The notes beneath the pieces were generated by a model. It saw only the letters and a program-made list of their open reading frames with translations, was not told where the DNA came from and did not search any database. Below, piece by piece: positions 57,107-64,000 of a stretch of DNA of 64,000 nucleotides (positions are counted from its first letter, which is position 1; each line of letters begins with the position of its first letter). The stretch comes from Aedes albopictus (lineage: Eukaryota > Arthropoda > Insecta > Diptera > Culicidae). The position numbers were made by a program, and so were the translations under genes. Location of the stretch: assembly GCF_035046485.1 (NCBI RefSeq), contig NC_085138.1, positions 329,960,129-330,024,128 of the forward strand. Reading direction: 5' to 3'.

Positions 57107-58290
57107 TTGCAAAAATTCAACGTCTTGCGTCCATTGCTGTTACAGGAGCGATGCGAAGCACACCATCAAAAGCTTTAGATGCGATTCTCAATCTGCTACC
57201 TTTGCACGAGTACGTGCAATTAGAAGCAGAAAAGGAATTGCTTAGACTTGAACGAGTTGAAAAGTTTATGCCAGGTGATCTTGTAGGTCACCTGAGCATT
57301 TCACAATACTTCCAAAATAGGCCAGTAATGAAAATGATTAAAGACTGGATGAAACCTGTGGAGAACCATGATGTTACTTACAAGTTGCACGAAACAACTC
57401 GTGCAGATTGGGAAGTCGGAGGTCACACTGTTCGTCAAGGATCAATCAAATTCTATACAGATGGCTCAAAAGTTGGAATACAATCGGGAGCAGGAATCGA
57501 CGGCCCTGGAATACAAATTTCAGTGGCGATGGAACACTATCCTACGGTGTTTCAAGCAGAGATTCTTGCTATTTTGACATACGCAAATATCTGCCTTGAG
57601 AGAAAATACAGATATGCAAATATTTGTATTTTCTCAGATAGTCAAGCACTAAAAGCATTGTGCGCTTACAAATGTACTTCAAAGCTTGTCTGGGAATGCA
57701 TTCTTTCACTGCGCAGGCTGTGCCAAGGGAATTCAGTAAACTTATACTGGGTTCCAGGTCACTGTGGCATTGAAGGGAATGAAATGGCAGACGAGCTTGC
57801 TAAAAGTGGTTCCAATTTACAGTTTTCTGGCCCAGAACCATTCTGTGGCATATCAAACTGTACAATTAAAATGGACCTGAAATGCTGGGCTGAGCAGAGG
57901 GTGATATCCAATTGGATGGATGTCAAAAATTGCAATCAGTCAAAACGATTTATAACATCAAATGCTTATAAAACCAAAAAGCTCTTAGAGCTCAACAAGA
58001 GAGCTCTATGTACGTACACTGGCCTAGTAACTGGACACTGCCCGAGCAGGTATCACTTGAAAAATATTGGCCATATTCAGAGTGATATCTGTCGTTTCTG
58101 TAATACGGAACGTGAAACCTCGGAACATCTGCTTTGCAGTTGTGGTGCTTTATACACGCGCAGGCAAAGATTTCTAAATAGTGGTTGCTTGCAACCCAGT
58201 GAGATCTGGTCTGCAAAACCTGGGAAGGTCTTGGAGTTTATCAATTCCATTGCACCTGACTGGGAGACGACGCGTCGTGGCAGTAGCTGA
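57107..58290 (+). pseudogene. R1/LOA-like ORF2, C-terminal part with RNase H
   Basis: Resumes after the second TSD copy as LAKIQRLASIAVTGAMRSTP, the R1-type post-RT segment. An RNase H domain keeps IKFYTDGSK, FQAEILAILTY, CIFSDSQALKAL and YWVPGHCGIEGNEMADELAK, i.e. all acidic residues. The tail has CRFCNTERETSEHLLCSC, a Cys/His motif. It terminates after TTRRGSS at 58290. This segment is unbroken, unlike the endonuclease end. The first 36 codons of the longer open frame (from 56980) belong to the inserted retroposon. Confidence 0.88.
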
Positions 58291-58405
58291 TTACTTGGCA
58301 CATGGTAATTAGCTGGCTAGATGCGAATATCAAAACGGGACATGCCACAAAAATTCAGCCTGTTGGACGCAGTGGCTTAATTTCCCCAACAGGGGAGGAA
58401 AACAA
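58291..58405 (+). other. 3' UTR of the R1/LOA-like element
   Basis: Short non-coding tail ending aggggaggaaaacaaaa, next to a likely TSD copy aagcagt (58406-58412). It has no long poly-A tail. Confidence 0.6.
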
Positions 58406-58429
58406 AAGCAGTCTTTTGGCCAAATTTCC

Positions 58430-59230
58430 TAGGCCTCCTTTTGAGACTCCGCCAGGGATTATTTTAGTAACTATTCTATGGATTATTTAAAAAAAATCTT
58501 TGGGAATTTAACTATTTCAGTAGATCTACAGAGGTTTCTGCATATCTTATAAATTCCTTCAGGATTTCCACCAGACATCCCTCCCTTTTCCCGAAAATTT
58601 CTCCAAGGAGTACTATAAAAACTTCATCATGGATTCTTTAAGGAATTAATTCACATATATTTGTCAAGCATTTCCACCGGAATTCTTTGAGAAATATTTC
58701 AAGGATATTTTTTTTCCTAGGGATCATTACAGAAGCTCATATAGACGTGTCTCCAGCAATTCCTTCAGAAATATGTGCACAAAACGTTCCAGGAATACTT
58801 TTGGAAAAGATTTCTCCAGGAATTTATCCAAATTCTCGATAAACTTTTCTCGATGAGTTTCTGGGACTTCTTCAGTTATTCCTGTAGAGATTCATTCATG
58901 CTTTAAAGGGTTTTACATGGATTCTACTGAAAATTTCTTCAGGGATTGTTTCAGAACTTTTTGCTCGGATTCTTTCAGAAATTCTTTTAAAAAAATCTTC
59001 GGAGACGTTTGCAGAGTTGGAGATTAACTCAGCAAATTTCAACAAAGAATTTTTGAAAAAGTCCTTCCATGGATTTTTTCAGAAATTCCATTAAAAATTT
59101 CAAAAAAGGTACAGAGATTATAACAGAAATTTGTTCAGGGTTCTTCTTCTGATTCCCTGCGAAATTCCTCCTGTGGATCTTCCATATAAATCTCCTGGAC
59201 ATCCATCAGATTGGATCATATTGGGAGAAA
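58430..59230. repeat. Degenerate 'aattccttcagg' tract, right of the nested stack
   Basis: Continues the repeat interrupted at 46080, sharing gagactccgcc.agggattattttag with 45675-45705. Confidence 0.75.
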
Positions 59231-60387
59231 TTTTGAAAGAATAACTCCTAGTGCTACCATAGACTAATTTCAAGACCTCGATGTACCAAAGAAAACCATT
59301 AAATTTTCTGTGTCCAGTCCGGTAACCAATAAATATTCATTACCGTGTATTTTTTTTCGTGTAAATTGCATTTTGTGTAATTTATATTTAGCGTGTTACA
59401 CCGATCTGACAGCTCTGACAGTAAGGGACTAAACATAAACTACGTAATTGGGTACCGAGGATTGTTCACAATCTGCGAACTTGACTGCAGAAAAAATCGC
59501 GACCATGACGTTGCTGGTGATACCTTCGATGATTCCAAGAAGACTTTTTTGAAACTCTCAGTCAAAAATTCCTAAACAACATCTGACGTTATCATTGAAG
59601 GAGTTCCTCGATGTATGCGGGGAGAATACCTGAAGAACTTTTTTCAGATACCTCTTATACTAAAAAATCGTTAGAAGCTTCTGAGGGAAAACTGGAAGTG
59701 AGTCCCAGACAAATAAATGATTGATAAATTTCTGAAGGCATTCCTGGGGAAATCCGAAGAGGTATTACAGTGGAATCTCTGCAGAAATCCCTACAAAATG
59801 CAGACTTCAATAAATTCCTCAAAAAATTTATGAGAGATTGGACGGCTTCGCAGTCACCAAACGTGACGGATCTGTGGAGGATTTTCTGAAGGAAACTTTG
59901 GAAGACCTCCTAGAGATGAATTCATTAGGAAAATGAGTAAGTACACTATAATCCCTGATATACTGGAGAAATTTCTAAAGGAAATAGGTACTACAGAAAA
60001 AAAAATAACATGAGAAATTCTATAGAGAATTACTGAAAAAATTTCTAAAAATGTATATTAACACTCCCACTGCCATGCCTCCCAAACAGTGGGAACGGTA
60101 ATTTCAACTTGATGTAACTCAGCCGTTTTTCATCCGAATTGCAAAATTTTTGGAGCCATGAATTTTCCCAGCCTTCTAGATGAATATAAAAGTTTCAAAC
60201 TTTGGATTTGACTAAAGTTCTATTTTTGAGTACTCAAAAACTCGGAGCAAGTACCTTAAAAATGCTGTTTTTCTGGAGCCATACCGAATGTAAAGTAGTT
60301 TCCACGCATATTTTAATGTTAAATTGCTCATATTAATAAAGCAAAATTATTGCAAAGAAATATATGGAGATACTCAATATTTAAGAT
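59231..60387. other. Intron, mixed unique and degenerate repeat
   Basis: 59580-60060 is 'gaattcctgga' repeat. 60065-60387 is AT-rich and leads into the satellite. No coding sequence. Confidence 0.5.
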
Positions 60388-61378
60388 TATAAAATCTTCA
60401 CAAAATTACGTATAATACAGAAAATTTGTATATTCGGTTTGAACTTTGTATTCATCGCGACAACCCCTGAGTTTTATTGCTTGAAAACAATCACGTGCAC
60501 ATGAGAAATCTTTTTCCAAACGATTGTGAAAAGTGTGAATCTTAGAAACTACAAAATTTTCATAAAATCACGTATAATACAGGAAAGTAGTATTTGCAGT
60601 TTGAAGTTTAGGTTCATCGCGACAATCCCCATGTTATATTGCTTGAAAACAATCACGTGTACATAAGAATACATTTACAGATAAATGGAGACAAGTGTGA
60701 ATAATAAAAACTACAAAATCTTCACAAAATTACGTATAATACAGAAAATTTGCATATTCGGTTTGAACTTTACATTCATCGCGACAAACCCTGTGTTTTA
60801 TTGCTTGAAAACAATCACGTGTACATGAGAAAATTTTTTTGGAACGATTGTGAAAAGTGTGAATCTTAGAAACTACAAAACTTTCATAAAATCACGTATA
60901 ATACAGGAAATTAGTATTTTCAGTTTGAACTTTACGTCCATCGCGACAATCCCTATGTTATATTGCTTAAAAACAATCACGTGTACATAAGAATACATTT
61001 ACAGACAAATAGGGACAAGTGTGAATCATAAAAACTACAAAATTTTCACAAAATTACGTACAATACAGAAAATTTGTATATTCGGTTTGAACTTTATATT
61101 CATCGCGACAACCCCTGTGTTTCCACGTGTACATGAGAAAACTTTTTCCAAACGATTGTGAAAAGTGTGTATCTAAGGAATTACAACATTTTCACAAAAT
61201 CACGTATAATACAGGAATTTAATTTTTTCAGTTTGAACTTCACGTTTATCGCGACCACCCTTGTGTTTTATTGCTAGAAAACAATCACGTGTACATAGGA
61301 ATACTTTTCAAAGCGACAGTGAGAAGTGTGAATCGTAAAAAATACAAAATTTTCACAAAATTACGTATAATATAGAAT
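60388..61378. repeat. 162-bp satellite in alternating (dimeric) order
   Basis: The motif cataaaat.acgtataatac or its cacaaaatt variant recurs at 60399, 60561, 60723, 60885, 61047, 61193 and 61354. Spacing is 162 bp except for one 146-bp unit. Units alternate between an 'attacg...gaaaatttg' type and an 'atcacg...aggaaa' type. Each unit also carries tcatcgcgacaa and aaaacaatcacgtgtacat. Confidence 0.92.
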
Positions 61379-62194
61379 ATACACTCTCGTGCAAAAGTTT
61401 GGGGTCACCCCCTCAAAAACATGGAAATGTTTTTCGGTCACATCTCAGTCATATTTCATTTAATCCAGTAATTCTCAGACTGTATCGAAAGATGAAGAGA
61501 TAGATATGATTTGTAGGTACTTTTCAAAAGTTTTATAAGGAATTTTTAGTATAAAAAGTTTACCTAAACTTACATGTTTTTCCTAAATCTGCACGAAAAT
61601 TGTTTTCCGTGAAATTCAAAATTGGGTCAACCAAATTTTAAAATTGAAGTTGCATTATTATTTCTATCCTCTTTGAGAGCCATTCATTAGATTTTAGCGG
61701 AAAAATTCATAACATACCTAATTTAAATTATCGAATAAGGTTTACAAGTCACCGTGCAAAAGTTTGGGGTCACCTTTCAAATGGAGTCTAAACCGGATTT
61801 TTGTTCAAATCGTCATTTTTTGTGCAACTGTAATTCTTTATTTGATAGTTGAATGGAAAGACACAGAAATGGTTATGAAATGTTCAAAAATTAAATTCTA
61901 GACTAAGTTAAGGTAGAACATGGTATATGAAATCCATGCCAAATCAGCTAACGTGCGAAAGAGTATAGAAGTGAGATAAAAATGACTGATTCGTGAATGC
62001 TACCCTATATAACTGTAAGTGTTACAACCACAAACACACCATACAATAAGTCACAGTAACTTCTGCGTAACAAAAACCTGCGCCGCCGTGACTCTTCGGT
62101 GACAAGTGTGTTACATGAGCAAATAAATACCTACTAGCAACTATACGCAACACGATGAAATTGAAAATAATAACATTATATTCGATAGCGTTAT
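61379..62194. repeat. Possible decayed TA element with repeated terminus
   Basis: cgtgcaaaagtttggggtca occurs at about 61388 and again, same orientation, at about 61753. The inverted partner is missing. The sequence resembles Tc1-type termini, but no TSD can be set. Confidence 0.45.
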
Positions 62195-62198
62195 TTAA

Positions 62199-62302
62199 CC
62201 CTTTAGCAGTCACACTGTTGTATTTTGTACAATACGTTGAAAAGATCGCCTGTTCTACACAAATCAAGGTAGTGCTGGTAGCGGTGGCCAATTTCTGAAA
62301 GA
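62199..62302. mobile_element. 104-bp piggyBac-type MITE (TTAA), copy 2
   Basis: TTAA at 62195-62198 and 62303-62306. Ends ccctttagca / inverse of tctttcagaa. The left end resembles the MITE at 37705 (ccctt.agca...ctgttgta), but the pair is divergent. Confidence 0.65.
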
Positions 62303-62306
62303 TTAA

Positions 62307-63129
62307 GGATTTTTATTTACTCGTGCATTATTTCTTCTGGAGCTCAGATTTTTTTTGTATCTAGAAAACATTCGCTAGTAATTATAGCTAAACTCTTTTG
62401 GAAATTACGGACTCCTTTGAGGATTAACCCAGACTTTTGTTCATGATTTTCTTCATCATATTTTTTTTTTCAGTAGAACATAATGAAAGCCCGTCCAAAT
62501 GCTTATTGCCAATCTTGGAATGTCCTGGACCTCTATTCCTCTGAAAATAAACCTTCAGTTGCATTGTTCCGAGTACATCCTTGCTGGAGTCTCTCTAAAG
62601 GTGGTATCATATACCCATATACTGCATGCACTCATGTCAGAGCATAATCCTACAGAAATGTCAATTAACGTATTTCCAGATGGATTCTTGGAAGAATTGA
62701 AAAAATCCTAGAGTTTATTCAAAAAGAAATGTTTGGAAGAATTTGAGAAGAATTTCCTGGAGGTATCTACATTTTTAGAGAAATTTCGGTATGAATTCAT
62801 GGAACAATTCCGAAAGAGTCTTCCCTGGGTGAACTCCTGAAGGATTTTGAGAAATGTATGAAAGCACTAATAGCATGTAAGTACTTAGATGTTTAAAGTA
62901 AGTCACTGGACTTCTGCATGACCCAAAACCTGCCCTGCCGTGACTCTTTTGTGACATGTATGTTGCTTGGAAGATTCCCTGGAGGACCAATTGTCTCGCT
63001 TATTGAAAGAATTACTAATGGAATTCCTGAGTAAACTTCTGTAGAAACTGCTGGAGGGATTACTGAAAAAATCCTTGGACAATTTCCTGGTTTTCGTATG
63101 CATCTTTATTAAATTATCTTCCAATACTA
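62307..63129. other. Intron, with a 64-bp repeated core
   Basis: 62890-62960 repeats 62045-62120 (cttctgcgtaac...aaaacctg, gccgtgactctt.ggtgac). The remainder is unique or degenerate repeat. Confidence 0.45.
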
Positions 63130-64000
63130 TTCGCTGGATAAACTCCTCCAGAAATTGTTGAAATAATAAAGAAAAAGCTATCAGGTAATCCTGGAGAAAT
63201 TCTTGGATACATCCCTGGAAAAGATGACTGAAGAATTTCTGAAATTTCTGAAGGAACTTCTAAATACATTTTTGAAAAGAACCTGAGAGGCATTTTTGAA
63301 GATATCACTTGTAGAGTTCCTGGAGCAATCCCTTGAAGAAATCCATGAGCAATCCCTGGAAGACTTCCAGGGAAAATCCCGTAAGAATTTCCGAAGGAAT
63401 CCCTGGAGTATTATTGGATAAACTCTGATAGGAGTCCCTCGAGAAATTTGTGAATTTGAGGAATTCCTAGAAGAAATTCTAGATAAATTTCTGGAGGGTT
63501 CCTTGGAGTAATTTCTTTAAAAAAATCCTGGAGGAATTCTGGAGGGATCCCTAGAAAAGTTTTTGAAGAAATCTCTTGAAGAATTCCTAGAGAAAGTTAT
63601 GGATAAATTACTGATGGAACCTCAGGAGAAATTCTTGGAGTAATCCGTGAAGGAATTCCTGGAGGAATTCCTGAAGCAATTCCTAAAAAAATCTCTAGAG
63701 AGAACCCTGAAGGAATGCCTGGAACAACTTTTAAATAAATTTTTGGCGTAACCCCTGGAGGAATTCTTGGATGAGACCCAGTAGCAATTCCTGGATAAAT
63801 ACCTGGTGAAATCTCTAGAGTAAATCCCGAAGGAATTTCTGGAGGATTTCCTGGATGAATCTTAGAAGGATTTTTTGGAGGAATTTTCGAAGAATTTCCT
63901 GGCAAAATCTGGAAAAATCCCTGCAGAAATCTGAAGGATGTCCAGGAGCATTTCTTGGAAGAATTCCTGAAGAAATTCCTGGAGTCCCGGAGGAGTTCCT
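63130..64000. repeat. 24-bp-periodic 'ggaattcctgg' satellite-like tract
   Basis: Units of about 12 bp (gaattcctggag, aaatccctgaag) alternate, giving a 24-bp period. Read on the minus strand at 63597-63905 they form a 102-codon frame with an eight-residue period (I.PGIPSG type). It continues past the window edge. I regard the frame as a by-product of the repeat. Confidence 0.8.

Larger units (their letters stand above)
46081..58405 (+). mobile_element. R1/LOA-like non-LTR retrotransposon with five nested insertions
   Basis: ORF2 pieces in order (endonuclease, RT, RNase H, CCHC-like C-terminus) share one orientation and resume exactly after each insertion. A possible TSD is aagcagt at 46074-46080 and 58406-58412. 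Removing the insertions leaves about 4 kb, enough for ORF2 but not ORF1, so the copy is 5'-truncated. An in-frame stop (46460), a deletion with frameshift near 46690 and a stop near 47763 show it was dead, or died, independently of the insertions. The EN/RT order and QVNLHHAK start are of the R1 clade type; the RNase H suggests the LOA side. Confidence 0.85.

Noticed and set aside
46081..58405. Endogenous viral or LTR retroelement
   Set aside because: There are no LTRs, protease, integrase or envelope; EN-RT-RNase H order, poly-A/TSD features and CCHC ORF1 fit non-LTR retrotransposons.
63597..63905. 102-codon Pro/Gly/Ile-rich minus-strand frame
   Set aside because: It follows the 24-bp period of the satellite; there are no flanking splice or gene signals. 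Reported as a finding, not a gene.
33889..64000. A Frizzled cysteine-rich-domain exon
   Set aside because: Searched for CRD motifs on the minus strand by eye and found none; absence is not proof, but no candidate can be listed.

Overview
This window looks like intronic DNA from a TE-rich mosquito genome, most likely Aedes. The evidence is a Feilai-type tRNA-derived SINE, a dense set of TA-, TTAA- and 8-bp-flanked MITEs, mosquito-type non-LTR retrotransposons, and large tracts of degenerate 'ggaattcctgg' repeat. No prokaryotic gene organisation, CRISPR array, rRNA or intact virus is visible.

Only one host gene can be supported: a Frizzled-family Wnt receptor on the minus strand, closest by recall to Drosophila fz (Frizzled-1). 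Three internal exons are present. They lie at 33769-33888 (end of linker plus TM1), 10737-10931 (intracellular loop 1 to extracellular loop 1) and 10416-10641 (TM3 to TM4). Each has a GT donor and an AG acceptor, and the reading phase is continuous across the joins. The ligand-binding CRD exon(s) should lie to the right of the window and the TM5-tail exons to the left. The rest of the 64 kb is therefore intron, including one complete 22.8-kb intron.

Layout: 1-10.4 kb is intron with a (CT)n tract, a Helitron end, a TA-flanked element with iterons and a candidate 2.2-kb element. 10.4-10.9 kb holds two fz exons. 12-15 kb has degenerate and tandem repeats. 15.2-19.3 kb is a 3.8-kb inverted-repeat structure that has captured a SINE, a Helitron and a MITE. 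22.4-24.7 kb is a Mutator-like element with a 9-bp target-site duplication (TSD). 24.7-30.5 kb alternates degenerate satellite with four TIR elements and a tRNA-like sequence. 33.8 kb is an fz exon. 37-45 kb holds more MITEs, one of them a hAT palindrome nested inside another element. 46.1-58.4 kb is a stack of nested insertions: a 5'-truncated R1/LOA-like retrotransposon split by a hAT MITE, a TA MITE, a full-length 6.57-kb I-like retrotransposon, a TAG-flanked MITE and a retroposon with a GCTAT tail. 60.4-61.4 kb is a 162-bp satellite with a dimeric pattern. 63.1-64 kb is 24-bp-periodic repeat.

The nested target-site duplications give a relative history. The R1-like element landed in satellite first and five later insertions broke it. 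The I-like copy looks fairly young: complete ends, an exact TSD, and only two frameshifts, each in or near an A run. I found no convincing new molecular system. The most unusual structures are the iteron-rich Mutator-like element, the nested stack, the long inverted repeat, and the duplicated N-terminal extension of the I-like ORF2.
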